DNA from: a virus
Strand: one strand, 5' to 3'
DNA length: 46,961 nucleotides
IMG/VR virus record: IMGVR_UViG_3300046691_000399
Location: 1 to 46,961 of that record
Shown here: in pieces, positions 1-6,755 of the stretch
Layout of the letters: each line of letters starts with the position of its first letter
Numbering within the stretch: position 1 is the stretch's first letter
Made by a program: the position numbers and the translations under genes
Notes under the pieces: model-generated
Told to the model about the DNA's origin: nothing
What the model saw: the letters and a program-made list of their open reading frames with translations, nothing else
Database searches by the model: none

Positions 1-1368
1 ATGCTTGTGGGGGCGTCGGTGGGGGCATCGAAACCGATAATGGGGGCATCCGTGCCGCTTACCGATTCCCAGTGCAGAAAGGCCCCGCCGGGCGACCGCG
101 ATTACAAGCTCTCCGATGCAGGAGGCCTCTACCTGTTCGTGACCGCCAAGGGCCACAAGTCCTGGCGCCTGAAGTACCGCTTCGGGGGCAAGGAAAAGCG
201 CCTGATGTTCGGCCCCTACCCGGATGTCTCGCTGCGCGAAGCCCGCGACCGCCGCGATGAAGCCAAGCGTATCCTGCGCGCGCACAAGGACCCGGGCATT
301 GAGGAGCGCAAGCGCAAGATCGCCTCGCACGCCGCCGCGGGCGCTACCTTCAAGGTCGTCGGGAAGCGCTGGCACGCTGCCCAGCTTGGCCGCTGGTCCA
401 CGACGCAAGCCACCAAGGTTCGACAGGCCCTTGAGCGGGACGTTTATCCAGAGATCGGCGCGCTTCCGCTCGACGATATCGACGGGCCCATGGTGCTGGC
501 GCTGCTCCGCAAAGTCGAGGAGCGTGGCGCGATCGACACCGCCAAGCGCATCCGCCAACATATCTCGGCGGTGTTCGGCTTCGGGATGGCCGAGGGACTG
601 TGTAAGGCCGACCCCGCCGGCAGGCACCTGGTAAAGGGCCTGTTGCCGACTCCGATCGGCGGCAGCCAGCCAGGCCTGAGCAGCATCGAGGAGATCCGCC
701 AGCTGCACGCGGCGATCGACGGCTCGACCGCCGGCCCTCTGACCAAGCTGGCGTCCCGCCTGCTTGGTCTCACCTTCGTGCGACCGGGCCTGATTCCAAC
801 CGCGCGCTGGGAGGAGTTCGAGGGGATCGACTGGAACGATCCGAGCGGCGCCAATGATGAGCAAGTGCCGGTCTGGCGGATCCGCGCCGAGCGCATGAAG
901 CTTGAGCTGGAAAACAAGGGCGAGGAAGCGTTCGAGCACATCGCTCCCCTTCCCGCCCAGGCCGTGGAGGTCCTACGCGCCGTACACCGGCTGTCGGGCC
1001 GGTTTCCCTACCTGTTTCACAGCGTGCGCTCGACGCACCAGCCGATGAGCACAAACACTATCGGCTATCGCTACAACCAGTGTGGCTATCGCGATCGGCA
1101 CGTCCCCCACGGCTGGCGGACGGCGTTCTCGACGATCATGAACGAGCGCGCCACGCTGCTGAACTTGGAAGGCGATCGGCCGATCATCGACGCAATGCTG
1201 TCGCATAAGCCCAAGGGAGTGTCTGCCGCCGAGATGGCGTACAACCGCGCAAGACACATGCCGCGGCGCTGGGATTTGGCTCGCTGGTGGGCGAACGAGA
1301 CGCTGATGGGGCTCGCGCCCGCCGCCGATTTGCTACTCGACCATGAGCGAGCACGCGCTGCAAGGTGA
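1..1368 (+). CDS. int: Tyrosine-type phage/island integrase
   Basis: This is the site-specific recombinase expected to integrate and excise the prophage. The N-terminus carries the Arm-binding domain typical of tRNA-targeting integrases (segment YKLSDAGGLYLFV, then FGPYPDVSLREAR), followed by a core-binding region and the catalytic domain. Visible catalytic parts are an Arg in TFVRPG, HGWR (the HxxR motif) and the nucleophilic Tyr in AYNRA. The usual RPGE..ARW reads RPGLIPTARW, a small departure near the first catalytic Arg. The frame is open from base 1, but the family usually begins just before LTD, so the true start is probably ATG at 40 or GTG at 52. The attachment site would lie upstream, outside the window. 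Family assignment is confident; start and target site are not. Confidence 0.93.
   Translation: MLVGASVGASKPIMGASVPLTDSQCRKAPPGDRDYKLSDAGGLYLFVTAKGHKSWRLKYRFGGKEKRLMFGPYPDVSLREARDRRDEAKRILRAHKDPGIEERKRKIASHAAAGATFKVVGKRWHAAQLGRWSTTQATKVRQALERDVYPEIGALPLDDIDGPMVLALLRKVEERGAIDTAKRIRQHISAVFGFGMAEGLCKADPAGRHLVKGLLPTPIGGSQPGLSSIEEIRQLHAAIDGSTAGPLTKLASRLLGLTFVRPGLIPTARWEEFEGIDWNDPSGANDEQVPVWRIRAERMKLELENKGEEAFEHIAPLPAQAVEVLRAVHRLSGRFPYLFHSVRSTHQPMSTNTIGYRYNQCGYRDRHVPHGWRTAFSTIMNERATLLNLEGDRPIIDAMLSHKPKGVSAAEMAYNRARHMPRRWDLARWWANETLMGLAPAADLLLDHERARAAR
8..50 (+). repeat. Three copies of TGGGGGCRTC at integrase start
   Basis: TGGGGGCGTC (8-17), TGGGGGCATC (20-29) and TGGGGGCATC (41-50) lie at and just before the likely integrase start. 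They are direct repeats with unequal spacing. G-rich repeats directly before Arm-type integrases are plausible arm-type or accessory integrase binding sites; that role is inference. Confidence 0.5.
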
Positions 1369-1394
1369 TACCGCTTCTCTCACGTAGGCCTGTA

Positions 1395-1425
1395 CGCGGC
1401 CCAGCAAGCATTGAGCTGGGCCGCG
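1395..1425. repeat. 11-bp perfect inverted repeat after integrase
   Basis: CGCGGCCCAGC (1395-1405) and GCTGGGCCGCG (1415-1425) are separated by 9 nt and could form a strong hairpin about 27 bp after the integrase stop. No T-tract follows on either strand, so it does not look like a standard intrinsic terminator, though it could still stall or protect transcripts. Confidence 0.55.
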
Positions 1426-1458
1426 CAACTGAGAGCGTCGCCTCGCTGTTCGCTATCG

Positions 1459-1731
1459 TTACGGGCAGCGGGGCAGGCTCAAAAGGTTGTTCGGAGGAAA
1501 GCCATCCCCTTCCGTCGTCAGATACCGGCGACCCGATTGTGGATGCGTCTTGACGATTACCGCCACGGCGCGCTGCTGCGCCATGGTCCAGAACGTGTGG
1601 CCTTCATCGATCCACCGGATAATCGTGTCGATCGGTTGCGGGTCAGCGTGGAAGGTGCCGCCGAGCTTGTCGATTCGGCGATCCAGGTCGGCGCCGTCAG
1701 GCGTGACGCAGGTAACTTGATAGTGGCCCAT
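1459..1731 (-). CDS. DUF3892 family protein
   Basis: This 90-residue protein has the pattern of the DUF3892 family: an opening YQVTCVTPDG strand, a central AIxW-like segment (IIRWIDEGHTFWT), and the closing pair RYLTTEGDG and PNNLLSLP. The family is small, cytosolic and of unknown function. It is transcribed convergently with the integrase. It sits in a cargo stretch between integrase and phage control genes, so it is probably an accessory gene rather than part of the phage core. Confidence 0.8.
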   Translation of the reverse strand: MGHYQVTCVTPDGADLDRRIDKLGGTFHADPQPIDTIIRWIDEGHTFWTMAQQRAVAVIVKTHPQSGRRYLTTEGDGFPPNNLLSLPRCP

Positions 1732-2020
1732 ATGCTTCAGTTCCCATCCTTGGGGAGAAGCAATCGCCTTGACCTATCGCCTTGGAACCGCCACGAAGAC
1801 GGGGCATTTAAAGCACTAGTCCGCCGACGATTGCAGTTCGTTTAGCGGATGATCGGGGCCGGAGCGTTGGCGCGCTTCGGCCCTAATCGTGTCGGCGTTC
1901 TCTATCGGTTCCATCGCTGGCACTGTCGAGTCGCGACTGCCAAAGGGTTAACGAATCCCTACATCTAGTTGCGCGAAAACAACGATCAGACATAAACATG
2001 TCTTTATATGACGTTCTTGG

Positions 2021-2248
2021 TCAATCGAGAAAGTCATCGCTCCGTGACGCGCTTGTAGAAGCCTCGATCAGCGATAGCAGCGTTTCGTGCCGCTCTTGCT
2101 GCTGCGCGATCTCCCAAAGCTGCTCATAGAGCATCGCGCGCTGACCCGCCGCTTTGCGGCCGATGTCTTGGAGAACCAGGACGATCCACACCGTGCAGAA
2201 GCCCACAGCCGCAATGAGCGCCGCCGTGTCGTAGCTGACGAACCTCAC
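2021..2248 (-). CDS. Small single-span membrane protein
   Basis: This 75-residue protein starts with GTG at 2248. An N-terminal hydrophobic segment (about residues 9-27, AALIAAVGFCTVWIVLVLQ) is followed by a charged, Gln/Glu-rich helical tail likely to be cytoplasmic. The start codon overlaps the stop of the gene before it (GTGA), so the two are probably translationally coupled. No family recognised. The one-helix plus amphipathic-tail design resembles small phage-encoded membrane modulators, but no function can be assigned. Confidence 0.55.
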   Translation of the reverse strand: MRFVSYDTAALIAAVGFCTVWIVLVLQDIGRKAAGQRAMLYEQLWEIAQQQERHETLLSLIEASTSASRSDDFLD

Positions 2249-2385
2249 TCCGGTTTCTCTACCGACTTATGCTTCACGATCTTCCCCACGCGCTCCTTGA
2301 AGCGCGCCGGAACGTCGTCCGTCTCTAGCTGGCGCGCGGCCTCCTTGAACTTGTCTAGCTGCGTCGTATCCTGTGGCGGTGGCAA
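2245..2385 (-). CDS. 46-residue charged protein, TTG start
   Basis: An open frame begins with TTG at 2385, preceded by GAGGAG seven bases upstream, and encodes 46 residues: a Pro-rich start, the segment LDKFKEAARQLETD, then ERVGKIVKHK. It resembles the short 'DKF(R/K)EAAR-LE.DE' proteins common in alphaproteobacterial genomes; this is a recollection, not a search result. Its stop overlaps the GTG of the downstream membrane protein by 4 bp. Its start also overlaps, on the opposite strand, the possible start of the DUF3800 gene, so the two transcripts may interfere. Function unknown. Confidence 0.55.
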   Translation of the reverse strand: MPPPQDTTQLDKFKEAARQLETDDVPARFKERVGKIVKHKSVEKPE

Positions 2386-3116
2386 TTATCGTCTCCTCAC
2401 CAGAACTTCCTCACTTATCATTCTTTGGGGACAGTAGCAGCAGAGAACGCACTTATATGGTCGCGGGCGGCTTTGCCGTAGCCGGGAACCGTATCAATGA
2501 GATCGAGGACAAGATCGCCCTGCTGAGGGACGACGCAGGTATCAGATCCGAATTTCACTGGAGCGGCTATCGCGGTGGCAAGCGCAAAGAAGCGTACGAG
2601 GCCCTGGTACGCTACGCCTTCGATCTAGTGAACAAACGCCATGCCGCCCTTCACGTGATCGTCTGTAAATTCGAAGGCTACGATCACAAGGCGAAGGATG
2701 GGGAGTCCAAAGACACCAGCATCAATCGAATGTATTTCCAGCTATTGCTTCACAAAATTGCGAACTTCTACGGGGCAAAGCGGGCCATTCACGTGCGATT
2801 AGATGCTGGGAATGACTGCGCCGATATTTGTAAAATGCGCAACCAAGTTTGCGCAGCAGCCTACAGCAAATACTCCACGTTACCGAACTGTGTACGATCT
2901 ATTGAACCGGTCCAATCTCACAATGTTGGTCTGGTGCAGATGGCCGATGTCATTATTGGGGCGATAGCCGCAAAGCGGAACAAGGTTCAGCACACTTCCC
3001 CGAAGGGGGACTTAGCCAACTACGTGCTGAAAGCCTCAGGCCGCCATTCGTGGGATACCAACACGGCGTTCAAAGCCCGCTTTCTCACCGTCTGGCAGCA
3101 CGAAACGAAACTGTAG
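2373..3116 (+). CDS. DUF3800 family protein
   Basis: This 247-residue protein fits DUF3800. It has an N-terminal FFGDSSSRERTYMVAGGFAV (cf. the usual Y-x-DESG...G-G), a middle helical part, and the C-terminal acidic motifs VQMADVIIGAI and VRLDAGND that line up with the RNase H-like acidic residues of the family. GTG at 2373 or 2379 keeps the conserved first strand; ATG at 2457 would delete it. There is no clear Shine-Dalgarno. DUF3800 proteins often travel on mobile elements and near defence genes; their activity is not established. Probably cargo. Confidence 0.75.
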   Translation: MAVAIIVSSPELPHLSFFGDSSSRERTYMVAGGFAVAGNRINEIEDKIALLRDDAGIRSEFHWSGYRGGKRKEAYEALVRYAFDLVNKRHAALHVIVCKFEGYDHKAKDGESKDTSINRMYFQLLLHKIANFYGAKRAIHVRLDAGNDCADICKMRNQVCAAAYSKYSTLPNCVRSIEPVQSHNVGLVQMADVIIGAIAAKRNKVQHTSPKGDLANYVLKASGRHSWDTNTAFKARFLTVWQHETKL

Positions 3117-3414
3117 GTCCCCCGAAGCCCTAGCGCTGGGACTGGCCCGGCGCACGGCTGGTCTAGCCAGCGTATTCAGGCAACGGAGGCCTTCCGCCTA
3201 TATCGGCGCTTCCGGACCAAAAGTCAATAGAATCAGTACCTTGCTAAGCCGTTGATCTGAATCGTTTTACGCGCCGCACGAAAGAAAATAGGTACTGTTT
3301 GCCATCGCGCGGCACCCCATGATCGTGCGGCCCGCAATAGCGTTGTGCGAGCGCTGGCGGTCATCGACGCGGGCAATGTCCGCTAGTGGGACGCTAGCCG
3401 TCATTCGCCTTTGG
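3117..3414. other. Gene-free stretch between cargo and AlpA operon
   Basis: About 300 bp with no convincing gene. A short dyad, GCTGG/CCAGC, sits at 3157-3171. The minus-strand frame across 3267-3473 overlaps the AlpA gene and has a basic, non-protein-like composition. No T-tract terminator is obvious for either flanking, converging gene. Confidence 0.5.
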
Positions 3415-3618
3415 CTACGCCGCTGCGCTCCATCCCATCGGGTTCGCAAGCCACCCCTGCAGGTCGCGCTCATACCAGGCGATCACGTTGGCACTGAGCC
3501 GCACGCTGTGGGGAAATTCGCCGCGATCCATCTTTCGATAGATCGTCGCCCTGGACAGGCCGGTGCGGTGTACGACCTCGGGCATGCGGGCGTAGCGATC
3601 AACGTTCGCCGTGCTCAT
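3415..3618 (-). CDS. alpA: AlpA-family regulator / probable excisionase
   Basis: A 67-residue winged-helix protein of the AlpA/MerR-like type. The pattern MPEVVHRTGLSRATIYRKMDRGEFPHSVRLS is the classic recognition helix plus wing, and DLQGWL is the usual closing helix. AlpA proteins activate or act as recombination directionality factors for tyrosine integrases, so this is the best candidate excisionase here. The start at 3618 is supported by GGAGG six bases upstream; an in-frame ATG two codons earlier is too close to that site. Its ATG shares one base with the stop of the nuclease gene (TGATG). It is the last gene of the minus-strand operon, next to the cargo and integrase end. Confidence 0.85.
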   Translation of the reverse strand: MSTANVDRYARMPEVVHRTGLSRATIYRKMDRGEFPHSVRLSANVIAWYERDLQGWLANPMGWSAAA

Positions 3619-4016
3619 CAACATCCTCCCATCCGATAGCGGCGCCAGTACGTGTCCCACCGCGCTGCGGCGCCGGCCGCGATCACCGCGCAGCTGAGAT
3701 CTCGCCCGCCGGGTAGCGAGCACCGCGCGACCATTCGATTGTAGCTGGGCTCGATCGCGACGCAGTTGAGCTGCCGGTGCAGGACCATTCGCTCTACGAT
3801 CTGCTGGCTCGCTCGAGCCCGCGAGTCGCTGCAGACATACCCTGCCCTGCTCTGGCGGCACGGCTCCGCGCTCTCGAAGTCCGGTGCTTGAACCCCAGCA
3901 ATGCGGACCTTCGGCCCATTGCGACACCAGAGGGGCCCATCGCCGTCGTGGACCTTCGTTACATAGCAGGTGAACGGAGTCCCGGCAGTGAGGGTCAGTG
4001 CGAGCAAGAGACTCAT
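3618..4016 (-). CDS. SNase-like thermonuclease, exported
   Basis: This 132-residue protein starts with a hydrophobic leader (MSLLLALTLTAGTPF) and continues as a staphylococcal-nuclease fold: KVHDGDG (metal-binding Asp), KVRIAGVQAPDFE (Arg, Asp and Glu of the active site) and a later YNRMVARC matching the second catalytic Arg region. Such thermonuclease-family proteins cut DNA or RNA with calcium. The leader suggests a periplasmic or surface location. An upstream GGGAGGCGGC gives a good ribosome site. It overlaps its neighbours by 4 bp (ATGA) and 1 bp (TGATG). Four or more Cys residues suggest disulphides. A role in degrading incoming or host DNA is inference. Confidence 0.8.
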   Translation of the reverse strand: MSLLLALTLTAGTPFTCYVTKVHDGDGPLWCRNGPKVRIAGVQAPDFESAEPCRQSRAGYVCSDSRARASQQIVERMVLHRQLNCVAIEPSYNRMVARCSLPGGRDLSCAVIAAGAAARWDTYWRRYRMGGC

Positions 4017-4288
4017 GCCGCCTCCCGCTGCTTGAACGGCACGACCGCTTCGCCGCCACCATCGCCGCCGCGGTGAGCAGCGCGCCAGCGCCCGCAGAAG
4101 CGGTCGCCGTGTGTCTCGGGAAACATGGTGACGGGGAACGTAACAGCCTCGACGACGACTGGCGGGTTGACCTGGCATGTGCCCAGGGCTTCCGACGCGG
4201 ACGGATCGCGAAGCGCTGCCGCCAGCTTGGGCGCCGAACGCTGCCACCATTTGCAGGTGGAGCAGCTATGGGCAGATTGGTTCAGCAT
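4013..4288 (-). CDS. Cys-rich small protein, copy A
   Basis: This 91-residue protein of unrecognised family has an N-terminal CSTCKWW motif, then GTCQVNPP, and finally FPETHGDRFCGRW. The four Cys plus His suggest a zinc-binding knuckle. The upstream neighbour has the same order of motifs, so the two are tandem paralogues. The last ~25 residues are Gly/Arg-rich and may be disordered. It is translationally coupled on both sides (7-bp overlap upstream, ATGA downstream). Position in the operon with the nuclease and excisionase suggests an induction-phase phage function; nothing more specific can be said. Confidence 0.7.
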   Translation of the reverse strand: MLNQSAHSCSTCKWWQRSAPKLAAALRDPSASEALGTCQVNPPVVVEAVTFPVTMFPETHGDRFCGRWRAAHRGGDGGGEAVVPFKQREAA

Positions 4289-4560
4289 ATTGGAGCCTCC
4301 GTGCGTGGCTGCCGGTAGCGTTCGGCTTGCTGGATCAGGGCTTGGATCTCGCTGGTTGTGTGCTCACCGCAGCTTTGATCCTCGTGCACCTCGGGGAAGA
4401 CTGAGGTGACCGACACTCGTCCGAGATCATCCCATTGTGGTTGAAAGACCCGGGGCGGGTAGCGACGGCAGATGCCTCCCCGAGTGGCTTGCGACTTCGG
4501 CTCAGCCGTGGCGTCCGGAACGCCACGGCTGAGGAAGTGGATGCAGGTCGCGCAGGGCAT
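4282..4560 (-). CDS. Cys-rich small protein, copy B
   Basis: A 92-residue paralogue of the adjacent copy A: CATCIHF, then GGICRRYPPRV, and FPEVHEDQSCGEH. Shared elements are CxxC, C-x3-PP, and FPE-x-H-x-D-x-x-CG. Relative to copy A the middle is longer and the C-terminal tail is helical and Gln/Arg-rich. The ATG shares one base with the stop of the preceding gene (TAATG). A metal-binding or protein-protein role is plausible; function unknown. Confidence 0.7.
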   Translation of the reverse strand: MPCATCIHFLSRGVPDATAEPKSQATRGGICRRYPPRVFQPQWDDLGRVSVTSVFPEVHEDQSCGEHTTSEIQALIQQAERYRQPRTEAPIC

Positions 4561-5822
4561 TAGTGGACCGCGACCGCCTCAGCACCCTGGGTGCTGAGAT
4601 CGATGCCACCGATGCGGGCGAGATCTTTGATCGACTCCCAAAACAGCTTGTTGGTGCCCCCGCAGAAGCCGTCGATAAAATCCGGGTGCTTCGGATCCAC
4701 GATCGCGTGATCCGACCAGTCGCCACCCGCCGAGTGCTGGAAAGCGATGCGCAACTTCGCGACGACGCCTTCGATCGTGGTGGCGCGAGCGCCCCAGATT
4801 TTCTCCTCTAGCGCCTCCACGCGCGCATCGGCGGCATCGTCCTGCTCCTTCGTCCCGCAGCCGTTAGTCAGATAGGCCGTCATCTCCCGCCGAAGGCCGG
4901 CGAAAGCATTGAGAAGGTCACCGTCGGTTTGGACGAACGCGCCGAGCCGACCGAAGCGTCGTGCATCGCTCACAAAACGATCCACGATCTCGCCAGCTCG
5001 GACGAGTTCATGGCCGTCCTCCTGGTGGAACAGCTTCAATTTAACGGCGAGTTCGGCCGGACTTGGCGCAGGCAACAACCAAAGGCTGATCAGCGCATCC
5101 GTCCTGTGGCCCCAGAGTTCTATGCTACGGTCGAGCGCTTCGCTGAATCCGACTGAGTTGGATTCGGCCTCGTGCTCGGGACAGCGAGGCTGGCCCTGGC
5201 GCCAGTCCGGATACTTGGCAGCGATCTCCTCGAGTTGCATCGTGACGGCGCTGAAATCGTCGCGGTCGAATGCTTCGGCAACTTGGGCAGCTTCGACGAA
5301 CGCGGCATAGCCCCGCTCCCATGCGAGCCGCGGCCCCCTCATGAATGGACCAGAGGGAATTTCGGTTACGCGTTTCAGATCGGCCTCGATCAGGCGGGTG
5401 TATTCGAGCGCACCGAACTGCGAGGTGCCATCGCACTCGTTGAAGTAGGTCAGCTTGTCGACCACGTCCTGAACGCACTCGGCCGGCGCGACGATCAAAT
5501 CATGAAGGGCCTCGTATTGAGCATCGCATAGCTTGTCGAAGGTCGCCTCGGCTTCGCTCATGTCGAGGTCCATTGGGCCGTCGAGATGATTAGCGCTAAA
5601 ATCGGAGGCTTCGGCCCGCGCAGCAAGAAAGGCAGTCTGGGCCTGCGCGAACGAAGGCGTGGGCTCGGCAAGTTCCTCGAGGGTGCTGTCCACCACTTCC
5701 GCGGACAGTTCGTCGAGTGCCTGACGGATGGTGACGACGGCGGTGTCAGCCTGGCCCAGCGAAATCGCGAGCGGCGAGAATGGATACGCCTGCGCTTTGG
5801 TGATCGTGGAGTGGAACGTCAT
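4560..5822 (-). CDS. Large acidic repeat protein, first gene of leftward operon
   Basis: This 420-residue acidic, mostly helical protein has no recognised catalytic motif. It contains three divergent copies of one unit, each with an ALxxL-type helix followed by VV/AVxKL-x-x-F: YEALHDLIVAPAECVQDVV (about residue 107), TDALISLWLLPAPSPAELAV (about 240) and VEALEEKIWGARATTIEGVV (about 340). The start at 5822 has a strong AGGAG site 7 nt upstream, inside a hairpin. It is the first gene behind the repressor-controlled leftward promoter and is coupled to the Cys-rich pair. Homologous genes are, to my recollection, common in sphingomonad prophages as hypothetical proteins. Function unknown. Confidence 0.75.
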   Translation of the reverse strand: MTFHSTITKAQAYPFSPLAISLGQADTAVVTIRQALDELSAEVVDSTLEELAEPTPSFAQAQTAFLAARAEASDFSANHLDGPMDLDMSEAEATFDKLCDAQYEALHDLIVAPAECVQDVVDKLTYFNECDGTSQFGALEYTRLIEADLKRVTEIPSGPFMRGPRLAWERGYAAFVEAAQVAEAFDRDDFSAVTMQLEEIAAKYPDWRQGQPRCPEHEAESNSVGFSEALDRSIELWGHRTDALISLWLLPAPSPAELAVKLKLFHQEDGHELVRAGEIVDRFVSDARRFGRLGAFVQTDGDLLNAFAGLRREMTAYLTNGCGTKEQDDAADARVEALEEKIWGARATTIEGVVAKLRIAFQHSAGGDWSDHAIVDPKHPDFIDGFCGGTNKLFWESIKDLARIGGIDLSTQGAEAVAVH

Positions 5823-5829
5823 GGTCTTG

Positions 5830-5854
5830 CTCCTGCAAGGGGTTCTCGCAGGAG
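5830..5854 (-). promoter_or_regulatory. Hairpin sequestering the ribosome site of the leftward operon
   Basis: On the minus strand CTCCTGC (5854-5848) pairs with GCAGGAG (5836-5830), a perfect 7-bp stem with an 11-nt loop. The 3' arm contains the AGGAG ribosome site for the ATG at 5822. The roughly 100-nt leader made from the upstream promoter would carry this fold, so translation may be limited unless the hairpin is opened. Confidence 0.6.
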
Positions 5855-5926
5855 ATCAGATCACACTAGCGATCGTGATTATCCTGCGTTGCCATAGCGA
5901 GGCGCCAGTCCTCGGCGGCAAAACCC

Positions 5927-5956
5927 TGCATATTCGCGGGACACATCCCGCGTCAA
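5927..5956 (-). promoter_or_regulatory. Leftward early promoter pL
   Basis: On the minus strand TTGACG (5956-5951) and TATGCA (5932-5927) are spaced by 18 bp. The spacer is filled by a palindromic operator. The predicted start near 5920 gives a leader of about 100 nt before the gene starting at 5822. The -35 box overlaps the stop codon of the repressor gene. The layout mirrors the rightward promoter at 6756-6785. Confidence 0.7.
5935..5952. promoter_or_regulatory. Operator OL1
   Basis: An 18-bp perfect dyad, CGCGGGA-CACA-TCCCGCG apart from the central four bases. It lies between the -35 and -10 of the leftward promoter and touches the -35. Core GCGGGA-N4-TCCCGC is shared with OL2 and OR1. 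Binding by the adjacent repressor would block this promoter. Confidence 0.75.
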
Positions 5957-6711
5957 GAAGATTTGCGGGATACATCCCGCATGCGATCCAATCCTCGAAT
6001 TGGCCGATACACCCCGCGGATCACACCAACGACGTCAAAGCGCTCTCCATTCTCATCTACGGCGAGGTATGGCTCGACGAACTCAACCTTTTTCTCGAAA
6101 CGCAAACTTGGGACGGTAGTGCGCGACCGGAGAACAACGTGGTCGCTTTCCTTTTCCCAGATCTCGCGGGCAGTAACCTCATAAAGGCCCGACCGCTCAC
6201 GAAGCACGACCGCGAGGTGCCCAACGGACAGGGGTATCTCGTTCTCCTCGGCATATTCGCAGTAGAGAATGTCGTCGGGGCTGAACAACTCGTCCATTGA
6301 TAGGCCCCGCATCAAGAGGGCGAAACGCTTCACCGGCAAAGTCGTGTGCACTACGGCCGGGACGGTTTCGGCAAGGTCCTCTGGATCGAATGGGTCTTCC
6401 CGCCAAACACCGGGTTCGACCGCGCCAACGATGGGAACGCGAACCGCAGATGCAACCTGCTCATCGGGCAAATCGAGGAATCGGCTTGCTGGCATGCCCA
6501 TGGCATCCGACAAGGCTAATACAGTACGGAAACTCGGATTCTTGCTGCGCCCCGAGAGAATATCCCTCACCCCGTCGGGACCCATGCCAGCCGCCAGAGA
6601 AAGAGCCCGGCGGCTCCATTTCTTACCTGGAAGCGTCGCCTCCTCCAGCGCTTGACGCAGCGCGTCGACGTCTACGCTCGTCCGCTTGCTCATACCGTCG
6701 GATAAAGGCAT
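5953..6711 (-). CDS. CI-like repressor (HTH + S24/LexA-like domain)
   Basis: About 252 residues. The N-terminal helix-turn-helix reads SRRALSLAAGMGPDGVRDILSG, followed by NPSFRTVLALSDAMGM. The C-terminal S24-type domain begins near VPIVGAVEPG and has GLSMDELFSPDDIL, the usual G-x-SM with the catalytic Ser. The normal Ala-Gly cleavage site reads AVEPG and the expected catalytic Lys is not obvious (YEVTAREIW), so autocleavage is uncertain. ATG at 6711 has GGAGGGG seven bases upstream and is preferred; ATG at 6693 lacks a site. The gene is flanked on both sides by copies of the same palindrome, so it probably represses the leftward operon, the rightward early genes and perhaps itself. Confidence 0.85.
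   Translation of the reverse strand: MPLSDGMSKRTSVDVDALRQALEEATLPGKKWSRRALSLAAGMGPDGVRDILSGRSKNPSFRTVLALSDAMGMPASRFLDLPDEQVASAVRVPIVGAVEPGVWREDPFDPEDLAETVPAVVHTTLPVKRFALLMRGLSMDELFSPDDILYCEYAEENEIPLSVGHLAVVLRERSGLYEVTAREIWEKESDHVVLRSRTTVPSLRFEKKVEFVEPYLAVDENGERFDVVGVIRGVYRPIRGLDRMRDVSRKSS
5964..5981. promoter_or_regulatory. Operator OL2
   Basis: TGCGGGA-TACA-TCCCGCA, 18 bp, centred 29 bp from OL1 and inside the last codons of the repressor gene. It ends 7 bp upstream of the leftward -35. Tandem placement suggests cooperative repressor binding. Confidence 0.75.
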
Positions 6712-6731
6712 GCCACCCCTCCCGCAAGGCA

Positions 6732-6747
6732 TAGGGATGTATCCTTC
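6732..6747. promoter_or_regulatory. Operator OR2 (degenerate)
   Basis: TAGGGA-TGTA-TCCTTC keeps the central GGGA-N4-TCC of the operator but has imperfect outer arms. It is centred 31 bp from OR1 and ends 8 bp upstream of the rightward -35, the same arrangement as OL2/OL1. It also lies between repressor start and promoter, so it could serve autoregulation. Confidence 0.5.
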
Positions 6748-6755
6748 ATACTGGA

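Noticed and set aside
1395-1425. Hairpin after integrase as an intrinsic terminator
   Set aside because: Strong stem but no T-tract on either strand.
3267-3473. Minus-strand 68-residue frame
   Set aside because: Basic, low-complexity and overlapping the AlpA gene.
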